Of a DNA stretch of 64,000 nt, positions 8,441 through 17,649 are shown piece after piece. This DNA is from Roseiarcus sp963726105 (GTDB lineage Bacteria > Pseudomonadota > Alphaproteobacteria > Rhizobiales > Beijerinckiaceae). The stretch is taken from assembly GCA_963726105.1 (NCBI GenBank), contig CAVSBJ010000012.1, forward strand, positions 496,001 through 560,000, in the 5' to 3' direction. The notes under the pieces are model-generated. The model made no database searches. It was not told the DNA's origin and saw only the letters and a list, made by a program, of their open reading frames with translations. Position 1 is the stretch's first letter. Every line of letters starts with the position of its first letter. The position numbers and the translations under genes were made by a program.

Positions 8441-9379
8441 TCACGAGCGGAGGACGGCGTCCTCCGCTCGTGCCCGTGATACTTGCATTGCAGACGCCGG
8501 TCTCAGTTCGAAAGGGGAGCCCATCCTCATGGCGTGTCCGAATACGGCGCGCAGGTTGCTTAGGCCGTCCTTGGCCAAGGCATCCTGGCTCTTCGCCAGC
8601 GGCCGCCAGATAGAGACTGCTCTCGCGATTTCGCGGACTTCCGGGGTGAAGGCTTCGATTGTGATTGGCCCTTCATAGCGCGCGCCCCTCAGGGCTTCGG
8701 CGATCGCCGTCCACGGCAGATGGTCTTCCCCCGGCGTTCCGCGATCGTTGGAGCAGGCGTGAAATTCTACGATGCGGCCAGCGGCGCGTCCGATCGCCGT
8801 GGGAATATCCTTCTCTTCGATATTCATGTGAAAGGTGTCGAGGAGAAGACCGACATTCTCCGCTCCGACGTCGTCGACCATTTTGATCCCTTGGTCGACG
8901 GTATTGACGAGATCGGTCTCGAATCGGTTGAGCGGTTCGATCGCGAGCTTGATCGAGCGCTCGGCTGCATAGGCGGCCGCCTCTTTCAGGCCTGCAACGG
9001 ATCGGTTCCATTGCGTGCGTCGTGCATCGTCGGGGAGCAGGCGGGTATTGCCAACGGCGGCATACATCGGCCCGGAAACAAACGGGCTGCCGAGGTCCCG
9101 CGCGAGGTCGATACACCGGCGGAGGTAAGACATTCCGGCTTTGCGAACCAACTCGTCTTCGGAGCTCAGATCACGGTCAGGACCGAATGCGCCACAGACC
9201 GTCACGCCGAGGTCAACACTCGTCGCCCGAGCACGGATCGCGGAAGGATCGATAGTACCGGGATCCTCGATGCAGATCTCAATCAGATCGAACCCGAAGC
9301 CCTTTATGCGATCGAGGAGATCAAGAGTCTTGTTGGAAAACGGTGAAACCCAAATGAATGTGCTTGCGCCGTATCGCAT
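8441..9379 (-). CDS. Sugar epimerase, D-tagatose/D-psicose 3-epimerase-like TIM barrel
   Basis: A protein of about 312 residues in the xylose-isomerase-like TIM-barrel family, resembling D-psicose/D-tagatose 3-epimerases and sugar-phosphate isomerases. Candidate metal ligands are the Glu in LAIEPLNRFETD, the Asp in LLLDTFHMN, the His in EFHACSND and the Glu in TIEAFTPE. I placed the start at the ATG at 9379, where a purine-rich ribosome site (gggagaag) lies upstream; the frame stays open a further 20 codons. It ends the minus-strand operon of transporter 2, and its final codons encode a terminator-like hairpin. It probably feeds an isomerised sugar or ketose into the pathway with the oxidoreductases upstream. 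Confidence 0.82.
   Translation of the reverse strand: MRYGASTFIWVSPFSNKTLDLLDRIKGFGFDLIEICIEDPGTIDPSAIRARATSVDLGVTVCGAFGPDRDLSSEDELVRKAGMSYLRRCIDLARDLGSPFVSGPMYAAVGNTRLLPDDARRTQWNRSVAGLKEAAAYAAERSIKLAIEPLNRFETDLVNTVDQGIKMVDDVGAENVGLLLDTFHMNIEEKDIPTAIGRAAGRIVEFHACSNDRGTPGEDHLPWTAIAEALRGARYEGPITIEAFTPEVREIARAVSIWRPLAKSQDALAKDGLSNLRAVFGHAMRMGSPFELRPASAMQVSRARAEDAVLRS
8442..8472. terminator. Strong bidirectional hairpin between convergent operons
   Basis: A perfect 14-base inverted repeat (8442-8455 and 8459-8472) with a 3-base loop lies 11 bases past the transporter 1 stop. On the other strand it forms the last codons of the epimerase gene. No T run follows, yet the stem is strong and placed where two converging operons must end. 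Confidence 0.6.
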
Positions 9380-9780
9380 CGGCCTTCTTCTCCCTCCATT
9401 CGCGTCCGGCGACATGCGGCCGATTCGCGACGTGATCAAGTGCCTCCGCCATTTGCCAAGCGCAAAACCCTCGCTACCATGGGTCGAACAACGAGTTCGA
9501 GGCTTGCTTCGAAAGGGCTAGGCTTCTGGCGCAAAGTCGCCGAGTCGGTCGCGACACTGGGATGACCCCCTCGGGCGATCTCAAACCGGATGCGACTCAG
9601 TTTTCCGAGCAAACGCGCACGGGGGGACGATCTCGCCAACTTGGCGGATAACGCCGGGACATTGGTCCAGTTCGGGCGAGAAGGCCTCCCTCTCGACGAG
9701 GCGGCCCTCACCATTCCCCCTTTCGCGTTGCGATCCTCCTGCGGGGTCTTCCGTCCGAGCGGGAAGCTGCAGATGAACCA
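9380..9780. other. 400-base gap with no recognisable gene
   Basis: The stretch lies between the restored end of the dehydrogenase gene and the epimerase start. Open frames exist on both strands, but none shows a family motif or a convincing ribosome site. Inside an otherwise tightly packed operon such a gap is unusual; it may be a decayed gene or a second promoter region. Confidence 0.4.
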
Positions 9781-10828
9781 TCATCTCGCGTCGATCCAAC
9801 TTTGTACGCGGGTGTGGTCCCTCGCCTCTGGGTTGACGACAAATGGAGGCAAGCGACCTTTCATCACATCGATAATTCCAGATATTGCGTCCCTGCGCGA
9901 CCCCCTCGACGAACGAGTCAGTCCAGCAGAGGCAATGCGCCGTCGAGATCACGTTGTCCATTGTGAGGAGAGGATTCGAGGGGTCGGGCGGCTCGCGCTC
10001 GAAAACATCGAGCCCTGCGCCGGCGATCTGTCCACGGCGAAGCGCCTCGATCAAGGCCAATTCGTCGATAACCGGTCCGCGCGCCACATTAATCAGATAT
10101 GCGGAAGACTTCATGAGGCGCAGGCGGTCGGCGTTCAGGAGACGCCGCGTTGCGTCATTCAAAAGGCAGGCCACGACAACGAAATCCGCTACCTTAAGAA
10201 GATCGTCGAGCTCGCACAGCATCGCGCCGGCTTGCGCGGCAGACTCCGCGTCGACATGGGGATCGGCAGCCAAGATCTTCATCCCATATGGACGCATCAG
10301 GCGGACAAGCTCTCGTCCGATCCCACCGAGGCCGATGACGCCAAGCGTGCGTCCCGGCAGCCCAAGGCCAGGGAAGTCGGTGCGCTCCTTCCACCTGCCC
10401 TCGCGCGCGAGGCGCGACTTGACGGGAAGCCGCAGGCTCAGCGCCAAAACGAAAGTGACCGCCGTCGTAGCGACGGCGTTTCTCACGGCGACAGGCGTAT
10501 TGGTCAGAAGGATGCCACGGTTGGAAAGCGCCTTCGTGTCGACTGCGTCGTAGCCCACGCCATTGCGCGCGACGACGCGTAACTTCCCGCTTTCGCCAGC
10601 CAGTTCGATGTCCGATACTCGCGAACCGCCGATCAAAAGCGCCTCGTAATCCGTAAACGCCGCGGGAGGCAGCTGTCCCTGCTGGGTGGGAACGACTTCC
10701 CACGCGAGCCCTGCGTTCGAAAACAACGATAGGGGCGCACCTCCGAACATCGGCAGACCACGCGTATCGAAGAGGTCGGCGCTAAGGCCGACTTTTGCGC
10801 CCGGCAAGCCTGCTCCTCTTTGCGTCAT
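9781..10828 (-). pseudogene. D-2-hydroxyacid dehydrogenase, frameshifted near the 3' end
   Basis: An NAD-dependent D-isomer 2-hydroxyacid dehydrogenase. The Rossmann motif is in LGVIGLGGIGRELV; the catalytic Arg in NVARGPVIDE, Glu in DVFEREPPD and His in STAHCLCWTDSF. The long frame continues to 9581 with an unlikely Arg-rich tail. In another frame, from about 9890, the conserved end GIIDVMKGRLPPFVVNP appears and stops at 9781. Removing one base near 9890 joins the two into 348 residues. The start ATG overlaps the stop of the upstream Gfo/Idh gene (ATGA). It is either a sequencing error or a recent mutation; the enzyme would oxidise or reduce a hydroxyacid from the imported sugar acid. Confidence 0.8.
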
Positions 10829-11874
10829 TTGACGCGCTCCAGTTGCGCCATCGGAGCACGGGCTTCCCCCGTTCGAGCGGATTCATATGCAGAGAAGACG
10901 AGTCCGTAGGTCTTGAGACTGTCTACTCCCGAGGTCTCCGGAACGCGCCCCTCACGCAAGCATTGAACCCAGTGCCGCTGAATCCGAAGCACACTTTCCT
11001 GGGTGCCGTGCCAAGGCGGCGTTGACCAGGGCAACATGGCTGGCGATGCATCGATTTCGGTCGCTTCTCCCTTGGAGAACACGCCTAGCCGATAACCCGG
11101 ACTCAGCCGCAGACTGCCGGCTGTACCCTCCACATCTAATGTGAGCTGGGGAAAGGGATCAGGATGAATGGGGCTCGCGTAGCTGCACTCCACGACGCTC
11201 GTGGCGCCTTCCGCATGCCGAAGGATGATCGTCGCCATGTCCTCACCCCAGATTCCCGGTTTGACGCTTTGCGTCTCGCAGTAGAGTCGCGTGGCGTCGC
11301 CCATGAGGAAGCGGGTAACGTCCAGCATGTGCACGCCAAGGTCGAGGATGACGAAGCGATCCACTGCCGCGAGGTAAGGCTGCTTGCCATAGATGTTATG
11401 TCCGGTACGGAATGAGACCCGCGCCCAGGTCGGCCTGCCGATCGCCCCGGAGGAGAGGACTTCACGCGCTTTTCGCACGGGCGTGAGGAATCGCGTATTC
11501 TCATGCACCATGAGGGGCACGCCCGCGTTGCGGCAGCTATCGACCACCGCGGCGCAACCCTCCCAGCTTGGCGCGAGCGGCTTCTGCACGATGGTCGGAA
11601 GTTTGCGCGCCGCGGTCATCCCGACGAGCTGCACGTGCAACTCCATCGTGGTGACGATGTCGACGAAGTCGAGCTTCTCGCGGTCAAGCATCTCCGCCGC
11701 GTCGCCATAGGCCGCGCCTGCCTTGTGGCGCTCGGCGGCGGACCGGGCCTTGCCGCTGTCGAGGTCACAGACAGCGGCCAGGACCACGTCATCCATGCTG
11801 GCCCAAGCCGCGAGGTGGTTCTCGGCGAAGAAGCCGCATCCGATGACGCCGACGCGAAGTGGGTTGGAAGCCAC
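10825..11874 (-). CDS. Gfo/Idh/MocA family oxidoreductase
   Basis: An NAD(P)-dependent sugar or inositol dehydrogenase of about 349 residues. The N-terminal Rossmann fold has VGVIGCGFFAENHL, and the catalytic Lys lies in VQKPLAPS, where most relatives have EKP. The C-terminal half is the usual alpha/beta domain, with HMLDVTRFLMGD carrying the probable catalytic Asp/His. The frame is open 21 codons further up, but the GTG at 11874 is preceded by caggag and gives a normal N-terminus. It is between the RraA-like gene (19 bases upstream) and the hydroxyacid dehydrogenase (4-base overlap), which suggests oxidation of an imported polyol or sugar. Confidence 0.85.
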   Translation of the reverse strand: MASNPLRVGVIGCGFFAENHLAAWASMDDVVLAAVCDLDSGKARSAAERHKAGAAYGDAAEMLDREKLDFVDIVTTMELHVQLVGMTAARKLPTIVQKPLAPSWEGCAAVVDSCRNAGVPLMVHENTRFLTPVRKAREVLSSGAIGRPTWARVSFRTGHNIYGKQPYLAAVDRFVILDLGVHMLDVTRFLMGDATRLYCETQSVKPGIWGEDMATIILRHAEGATSVVECSYASPIHPDPFPQLTLDVEGTAGSLRLSPGYRLGVFSKGEATEIDASPAMLPWSTPPWHGTQESVLRIQRHWVQCLREGRVPETSGVDSLKTYGLVFSAYESARTGEARAPMAQLERVK

Positions 11875-11893
11875 GCGACGCTCCTGCACGCAA

Positions 11894-12589
11894 TCAGTGG
11901 ATTTCGCCGGATTGGCGGAGCGCTTCTCGCATCGCATCGCTCGTGAAGCCGGGAGCGCGCGTCCGGTCGAGAATCACCTTCTCACGTCGCGCGATGAGGT
12001 CGATCGCCCTGGGAAGCGCGCGCACCGCCTCCGCCGGGATCACGACCGCGCCATGCACGTCGGCATGGACCACGTCGTCGTGGCCCACAAGCATGCCGGA
12101 GATGTTCACGTCACAGTTCATCTGAATCATGTGGACATGCGCGTGGCTTGGCCCGATCCGACCCCCAACGATCTGGAAGCCGGGGGCCAGCATGTCGATA
12201 TCGCGAAAGGAGCCGTTGGTTACGCAACCCGCCACGCCGAGGGCGGCGTGGACAGTCGTTTGCACCTCGCCCCAGAACGCGCCAAACCCGGGACGATCGT
12301 CGACGTCTTGGATGACAGCGATGGTCGGGAGGCCGCCAGCCGCCACATAGTCGTACCAGTCTTCGCGCGGGGGGATCGGACCGCGCGGCCGTTCTTTGGC
12401 GCGGATCACGCCCGTCCTTGCAAGGCCGACGATCGGCGGCAGCTTGCGGTCGACGACGACGACGGGTTCGACAGTGAAGCCCGTGGCTCGCCGCTCGGGC
12501 GAGACGATCTCGAGTCCGTTGCAGATCGTCGGCGTGTCCCAGGCTTTAAGGGCTTCGAGATCTTCCGCCGTGAAGGGATAGTCAGTCAT
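11894..12589 (-). CDS. RraA family protein, 4-hydroxy-4-methyl-2-oxoglutarate aldolase-like
   Basis: A 231-residue member of the RraA/HMG aldolase fold, once called dimethylmenaquinone methyltransferase-like. The core motif is present: a Gly-rich stretch ending in GCVTNGSFRDIDML, with the Arg and Asp that bind the pyruvoyl enolate and metal. True members cleave 4-hydroxy-2-oxo acids to pyruvate, while RraA proper inhibits RNase E. In this operon, with two dehydrogenases and an epimerase, an aldolase or dehydratase role on a sugar-acid intermediate is more likely than RNase control. The ATG start has ggag close upstream. Confidence 0.82.
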   Translation of the reverse strand: MTDYPFTAEDLEALKAWDTPTICNGLEIVSPERRATGFTVEPVVVVDRKLPPIVGLARTGVIRAKERPRGPIPPREDWYDYVAAGGLPTIAVIQDVDDRPGFGAFWGEVQTTVHAALGVAGCVTNGSFRDIDMLAPGFQIVGGRIGPSHAHVHMIQMNCDVNISGMLVGHDDVVHADVHGAVVIPAEAVRALPRAIDLIARREKVILDRTRAPGFTSDAMREALRQSGEIH

Positions 12590-12613
12590 TGCGTCTCCTG
12601 AGGGCGACGAAGG

Positions 12614-13594
12614 TTAGGCTTCGACGCGGATTTTGCGCTGCTCGATTCTTTCGGTCATGAGCCTGCGTCGCCCGTCGACCCAGGCGGCGACGAAGATGAT
12701 CAAGCTGTTCACGAGCGGATAAAGGTAGGGATTGGCGTTGAGCATCACGAGGCCATTGGCCGTCGTCTGCACGAACACCGCGCCGAAGATGCTCCCGAAC
12801 ACGCCGCCGCGGCCGCCGAATAGGCTCGTGCCGCCGAGCACGGCTGCGGCGATGACGGGAAATTCCTCCTGATAGCCGAAAGTCGCCGCCGCCGCGCCGA
12901 CCTGGGAGGCGGAGATCAGCGCGCCGATCGCAGCGCAGGCCCCGCAAATGCAGAACACGGAAAAGACGATGGATTGAACTCGGATCCCGGCCTTTGCCGC
13001 GGAATCCGGGTCGGCGCCCACGGCATAAATCTGTCGGCCATAGGGCGTCTGCGTCAGCGTCACCCACGCGGCGCACGCCACGGCTGCGGCAATCCAGATC
13101 GCCCACGGAAACCCGAGGAACGACGACCGTCCGAGCGTCTGCACCGTGTCGCTCTGGAAGACCATCTTGGTCTCGGAAAGGTAGAGCGCAAAGCCGCGGC
13201 CGACAAAGAGCGTCGCGAGCGTTACGATGAAGGAGGCGATGCGCAGCCCGGTTATGAAACAGGCGTTGATCGCGCCGAACGCCGCGCCGATGAGCGCGAT
13301 GGCCGGGATAGACAGGAAAAGCGGGGCATCCGAAAGGTATAGGCCCATCGCTACCGCAACCAGATACATGACCGACCCGACCGAAAGATCGACCCCGCGC
13401 ACCAGCAGCACGAAGGTCATGCCGATCGCCATCACCGCGACATGCGTCGACTGCGTCAGGATGTTGCGGAAATTGGCGAGCGAGAGAAAGCGGTCCGAGA
13501 GAAGCCCGAAGCCGATGCAAAGGATTACGAAAAGCACGAGGGGCGCGAGCCGCAAGACCATTAACGCCAGGGCGCGCGAGCTCAACCACTTCAA
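12614..13594 (-). CDS. Transporter 2: second permease (RbsC-like)
   Basis: A 326-residue BPD_transp_2 inner-membrane permease. It contains AIGMTFVLLVRGVDLSVGSV (the conserved helix 2-3 region) and VLGGTSLFGGRGGVFGS near the C-terminus. It lies 10 bases after the ATPase stop and 24 bases before the RraA-like gene. As transporter 2 also has a permease on the other side of the ATPase gene, the channel is likely a heterodimer. Confidence 0.92.
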   Translation of the reverse strand: MKWLSSRALALMVLRLAPLVLFVILCIGFGLLSDRFLSLANFRNILTQSTHVAVMAIGMTFVLLVRGVDLSVGSVMYLVAVAMGLYLSDAPLFLSIPAIALIGAAFGAINACFITGLRIASFIVTLATLFVGRGFALYLSETKMVFQSDTVQTLGRSSFLGFPWAIWIAAAVACAAWVTLTQTPYGRQIYAVGADPDSAAKAGIRVQSIVFSVFCICGACAAIGALISASQVGAAAATFGYQEEFPVIAAAVLGGTSLFGGRGGVFGSIFGAVFVQTTANGLVMLNANPYLYPLVNSLIIFVAAWVDGRRRLMTERIEQRKIRVEA

Positions 13595-13604
13595 GGCGCG
13601 CTCC

Positions 13605-15113
13605 TCAGTCCCACAGGGCGGCGCTCATCAGCGATTCGCGGTCGAAGCTCGCTCGCTCGAAGAAGCCGCGAACCTCGCCCCGCCCCATGACCATGATGCG
13701 ATCGGCCATGCCGATCAGCTCCTCGATCTCGGAAGATATGAAGAGGATCGCAGCGCCTCCGGCGACCATCTCATTGATAATCTTGTAGACCTCATATTTG
13801 GCGCCGACGTCAATTCCTCGCGTCGGTTCGTCGAGAATGAAAATTGAAGGGGCGCGCAGAAGCCACTTCGCGATCACGACCTTCTGCTGGTTTCCGCCGG
13901 AGAGGGTGCGGACGGCCGCCGTCTCGATCGCCTTGGCGTTAACACGCACCCGTTCCGCTATGTCGCGCGCCGCCTCGTCGAGCTCGGCCGAGTTCAGCCA
14001 TCGAATGAAGCCCCTCGACCGCTCGACAAGCGAAGGCAGAACAATATTGTCGGCGATCGAGGCCTCCATCATCAGGCCCTCGCCGCGTCGGTCCTCGGTG
14101 AGGAACGCAACGCCCTTGTCCATGGCGGCTCGCGGCGCGAGAGGCGGCACATTCTCACCATCGATTCGGATCTCGCCTTCGGAATAAGGATCGAGGCCAA
14201 ACAGGATTCGCGCCAATTCGGAACGGCCGGAGCCCATGAGCCCGGAGACGCCAAGCACCTCGCCGCGGTTAAGGTCAAAAGACACCCCCTTCACAATACC
14301 TGGCTGGGAAAGGCCTCGCACGGTCAGCGCCGCACCGGTCAAGCATCGACTCGGGTCGCGCTCCGGAAAGAGGCGGTCGATCGTGCGTCCGACCATCAAA
14401 GTGACCAAACGCTCGATCGTGAAGTCTTCCTGGCGGCCAGCGCCAACGACCTCTCCATCCCGTAACACCGCAATGTTGTCGCAGAGGCGCATCACGTCTC
14501 CGAGAATGTGGCTGATGTAGATGACGGAGATGCCCTGCCCGCGGAGGCGCCTGATGATCTCGAACAAGCGCTCGGTCTCGCGGGCGGTGAGCGAGGTGGT
14601 CGGCTCATCGAAGATTATGAGTCGCGCCTCGCGGGTCAGCGCTTTTGCGATTTCGACGAGCTGACGCTCGCCTTGCGGCAACCTCATCACTGGAGTGACA
14701 GGAGAGACCTGGAGGTCGACAAGTTCCAACGCCTTGCTCGCCTGGATTCGTAGGGTGCGCCGATCAATGAAAGGCAGCCCGCGTAACCTCCGCGGGAAAT
14801 GATCGAGAAAAATGTTTTCCTCGACGCTGAGGTTCGGGAAGAGGCTCAGCTCCTGATGGATGAAGGCGATGCCAAGCGCGAGCGCGTCGCGCGAACTCGC
14901 CGGCGCAATCTCTTCTCCGGCCAGCTCCACCCGGCCGCTGTCCTTCGCCAGGACCCCGCCGAGAATGTTCATAGTGGTCGATTTTCCTGAACCGTTTTCA
15001 CCGACCAGTCCGAGGACGGCCCCGCGGCGAAGCTCAAGTCCAACGTTGCGTAGCACCGGGACGCCAAAGAAGCTTTTGTTGAGCCCAGTGATCCTCAAAA
15101 GTAGGTCGGACAT
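13605..15113 (-). CDS. Transporter 2: CUT2 ABC importer, duplicated ATPase
   Basis: A 502-residue two-domain ATPase. Domain 1 has Walker A GENGSGKST (about 38-46), a degenerate signature LPQGERQLVEIAKAL, Walker B LIIFDEPTTSL and the switch His in YISHIL. Domain 2 has the usual weak Walker A of this family (GLMGSGRS, Arg for Lys), LSGGNQQ and a complete Walker B FILDEPTRG. It begins 3 bases after the stop of one permease and ends 10 bases before the next. Confidence 0.93.
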   Translation of the reverse strand: MSDLLLRITGLNKSFFGVPVLRNVGLELRRGAVLGLVGENGSGKSTTMNILGGVLAKDSGRVELAGEEIAPASSRDALALGIAFIHQELSLFPNLSVEENIFLDHFPRRLRGLPFIDRRTLRIQASKALELVDLQVSPVTPVMRLPQGERQLVEIAKALTREARLIIFDEPTTSLTARETERLFEIIRRLRGQGISVIYISHILGDVMRLCDNIAVLRDGEVVGAGRQEDFTIERLVTLMVGRTIDRLFPERDPSRCLTGAALTVRGLSQPGIVKGVSFDLNRGEVLGVSGLMGSGRSELARILFGLDPYSEGEIRIDGENVPPLAPRAAMDKGVAFLTEDRRGEGLMMEASIADNIVLPSLVERSRGFIRWLNSAELDEAARDIAERVRVNAKAIETAAVRTLSGGNQQKVVIAKWLLRAPSIFILDEPTRGIDVGAKYEVYKIINEMVAGGAAILFISSEIEELIGMADRIMVMGRGEVRGFFERASFDRESLMSAALWD

Positions 15114-15116
15114 GAC

Positions 15117-16160
15117 CTAGGCCCGCGCCATCAGGTTGTGGCGGACCGCGTCGACGACGGCCGCAAAGAGAATGACGCCCCCCTTGATCGCATAGACGGA
15201 GGATAGCGACAGACCGAGAAGTTGCAGGCCGTTATCGACCGCACTCAGAAACAGAACGCCGAACAGGACGCCAATCACCGAGCCTTTGCCGCCGAACAGG
15301 CTTACTCCGCCAATGACCGCGGCTCCGATCATGTCGAGGAGGATGCGCTGCCCAAGGATGGGCGTGCCGGCTTCCAGCCGCGCGGTGTAGATGATGGCGG
15401 CAAAGGCTGCGAAAAGGCCGGAAAGAACGAAGCAGCCGATAACAACCCGCCTCGCCGGCACTCCGGAAACGGCCGCCGCGTTGGGGTTGAGACCGACAGC
15501 CCGAACCCAGCGGCCGAATACCGTGTGCGTCAGCACAAGATGCACCGTGATCGCCAGCGCGCCGGTGATCATCGCCGCATACGGGATCCCTGCCAGCCCT
15601 CCGTAGCCGATCGCAAGGAACGAGGATGGTAGGGCGCCAATGCTCGAACCCGAGCTGGTATGCGCTGCGGTGTACCAGATCGCGGCGCCGCTGAAGAACA
15701 TCATAGTCGTCAGCGTGACAAGGAAGGAGGGAATGTCGAACACGATGACGCAGACGCCGTTCAAGAGGCCGATCATGAGGCCGATGACGACAATCGCAAG
15801 AACCGCGACAATGGGCGCCCAGGCCTGTCCGGAGAGATAGCCGTCCTGGTTGGTCATGATCGACGCGCCAACTACGCAACTCATCGCCATGATGGAGGTG
15901 GCCGACAAGTCGATCTGCGCGACCAACAGGACCATCATGACGCCCATTGCGGCCACAAAGAGCGGCAGGACCTGCAGAAAGATGTCGTTGAGATTCGCCG
16001 GGCTGACGATCTCGGGAACGACAAACCAGAGCGCCGCGACATAAAGCGCGGTCAGCGCGAGAACCAGATAATCGGAGAAGAGGACAAAGCGTACGATCCT
16101 CATCGGGCGGGACCGAGTCCCTCCCGATGAAGACGCCAACACGCCGCCCATGTCAGCCAT
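15117..16160 (-). CDS. Transporter 2: first permease (RbsC-like)
   Basis: A BPD_transp_2 permease of about 347 residues. The frame is open 95 codons further upstream, but that part overlaps the binding-protein gene and is Ser/Thr/Arg-rich antisense sequence. The ATG at 16160 gives a normal short cytoplasmic N-terminus before the first helix. Family features are MGVMMVLLVAQIDLSATSIM and AVIGGVSLFGGKGSVIGV. The hallmark Asp-Leu-Ser after the second helix is kept (IDLSATS), though the following Val-Gly is Ala-Thr. Confidence 0.9.
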   Translation of the reverse strand: MADMGGVLASSSGGTRSRPMRIVRFVLFSDYLVLALTALYVAALWFVVPEIVSPANLNDIFLQVLPLFVAAMGVMMVLLVAQIDLSATSIMAMSCVVGASIMTNQDGYLSGQAWAPIVAVLAIVVIGLMIGLLNGVCVIVFDIPSFLVTLTTMMFFSGAAIWYTAAHTSSGSSIGALPSSFLAIGYGGLAGIPYAAMITGALAITVHLVLTHTVFGRWVRAVGLNPNAAAVSGVPARRVVIGCFVLSGLFAAFAAIIYTARLEAGTPILGQRILLDMIGAAVIGGVSLFGGKGSVIGVLFGVLFLSAVDNGLQLLGLSLSSVYAIKGGVILFAAVVDAVRHNLMARA

Positions 16161-16200
16161 GATTATCTCGATCTCGCTGGCTGGGCTGGGTAGACAGACG

Positions 16201-17202
16201 TTATTTGTTCTTCTCCTTCCACACGTGATAGCCCCACATGTCGTCGCGTTTCGACTCGAGCGTCGCCTGACTGATGGCGAATCCCGGGTCGACAAGCATC
16301 TTGTCAGGCTGCTTTCCGGACCAGATGTCCTTGAACGCTCCATAGGCGAGATCGACCTCGTAGAAGAGGTTCTGCACGCCGTTGACGTCCATGTACTTCG
16401 CGTCGAGCAGCCGGTAGCCGTTCTGATCGCCGTCGAAGCCAGCAAAAAGCACGTGCCCGTCCTCGCCTGTCTTATGCCATTTGCCGGCGGTCTTGAGCAC
16501 CTGCTCGATGATTGTGTCCTGCGAATCGGAGGGCGAAATCAGCATGTTGATGTCTGGATTTGCCTGGATCGCGTTGGTCAGCCCGGCGAAGGCCTTGTCC
16601 GCGTTCCACTCGGTCGCGACACGCGACACGACCTCGACGAGGTCCTTGGTCTTATCAAGGACGTCGAGCGCGCCATCCCGGCGCTGAACTGCGTTGTTGT
16701 CGCCGAGATCGCCCATCAAAAGGCAGGCCTTGTATTTGCCGCCCTGCTTTCGGGCCAGATCCACCAGTATGCTCACCGTGTTCTGCATGATCTTTCGGTT
16801 GTCGGCTTGGATGGCGACATACTTGTTGTCGTTCGGGGCGGGCGGCCGGTTGAAGAAAATGATCGGAATATTCGCGGCGTTGGCGGTGCGAATCGCTGGG
16901 ATGGCTGCGTTGTTGTCGGTCGGGATGAAAACGATTCCGTCGACCTTGCGTTCGGCCATCGCCTTAACCTGATCGTTCTGCTTGTTCTGGTCGCGGTTGG
17001 AGATCGTTTCGAGCGTTGTCCAGCCATTGGCCTTGGCTTTGGCCTTGAGAATCGTGTTGCCCGTGATCCAGAAGTCGGAATCAAAAGCGTCGAACATCAG
17101 GGCGATTGTTTTGCCTCCCTCGGCGCGCGCGACCTGTGGGATCGCCCCTGCGGCGGCTGCCGCCAGGATGCTCGCCGAAAACTCACGCCTGCTTAATGTC
17201 AT
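16201..17202 (-). CDS. Transporter 2: periplasmic sugar-binding protein
   Basis: A 333-residue type I binding protein. The N-terminus SRREFSASILAAAAAG has a twin-arginine motif followed by a hydrophobic core and ends in VARAE, so Tat export is possible. Both lobes are typical, with VDGIVFIPTDNNAAIPAI in lobe 1 and LFAGFDGDQNGYRLLDAKYM in lobe 2. It is first in the minus-strand operon and lies 164 bases downstream of a predicted promoter that overlaps a FadR-type operator. It sets the substrate for transporter 2, which is probably the inducer for the divergent GntR regulator or its precursor. Confidence 0.92.
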   Translation of the reverse strand: MTLSRREFSASILAAAAAGAIPQVARAEGGKTIALMFDAFDSDFWITGNTILKAKAKANGWTTLETISNRDQNKQNDQVKAMAERKVDGIVFIPTDNNAAIPAIRTANAANIPIIFFNRPPAPNDNKYVAIQADNRKIMQNTVSILVDLARKQGGKYKACLLMGDLGDNNAVQRRDGALDVLDKTKDLVEVVSRVATEWNADKAFAGLTNAIQANPDINMLISPSDSQDTIIEQVLKTAGKWHKTGEDGHVLFAGFDGDQNGYRLLDAKYMDVNGVQNLFYEVDLAYGAFKDIWSGKQPDKMLVDPGFAISQATLESKRDDMWGYHVWKEKNK

Positions 17203-17649
17203 ATAAGTCCTCCCAATGTCGCGGACCTGTCCGCTGTTGTTATAAGGCTATGGGGCGAGCGTGCGGCAATCTGGTCGGGTTGCCGACACACCTTCGCGCA
17301 GACGGCCGGAATCTCGCCATTCTCCCTCATGGTTCCGCTCGACGCGAAAGCGTCTATTTCCACATACCTATAGCAGCGGCTGAGGTTGTCTGACAAGTTT
17401 CTTCGTCCGCAAGACGACCATGGCGTGCGCGACCGGGGGAGGGAGGCATGCTGAATCCAAGGCTTCCTTGCTAAATCGGGCTCTCGCCCTCATCCTCGGG
17501 GTAAGCTGTAGGAGGCCGTGGATTCGAAGCGCCCTCTTCCGGCTCTGTGTTTCGACTGACGGCGATAGCTCCTGGACGTCGGTGTTTCGAACGGGTCCGC
17601 ATCGACCTGACCAGGCGCTTGACAAGAGGCAGACAAGGACACACGCCAA
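17203..17649. promoter_or_regulatory. Divergent promoter region between transporter 2 operon and GntR regulator
   Basis: These 447 bases contain no supported gene. The minus-strand promoter and the FadR-type palindrome lie in its middle. The part nearer 17650 is the leader of the regulator, with aagga at 17634-17638 before its TTG. Confidence 0.5.
17367..17396 (-). promoter_or_regulatory. Predicted promoter with overlapping FadR-type operator TTGTCTGACAA
   Basis: The palindrome at 17386-17396 fits the FadR-subfamily consensus TNGTNNNACNA at every fixed base. On the minus strand it contains a -35 (TTGTCA, 17391-17396), with a -10 (TATAGG, 17367-17372) 18 bases on, pointing to the binding-protein gene at 17202. 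A regulator bound here would block RNA polymerase. A near copy precedes transporter 1 at 2391. Confidence 0.6.
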
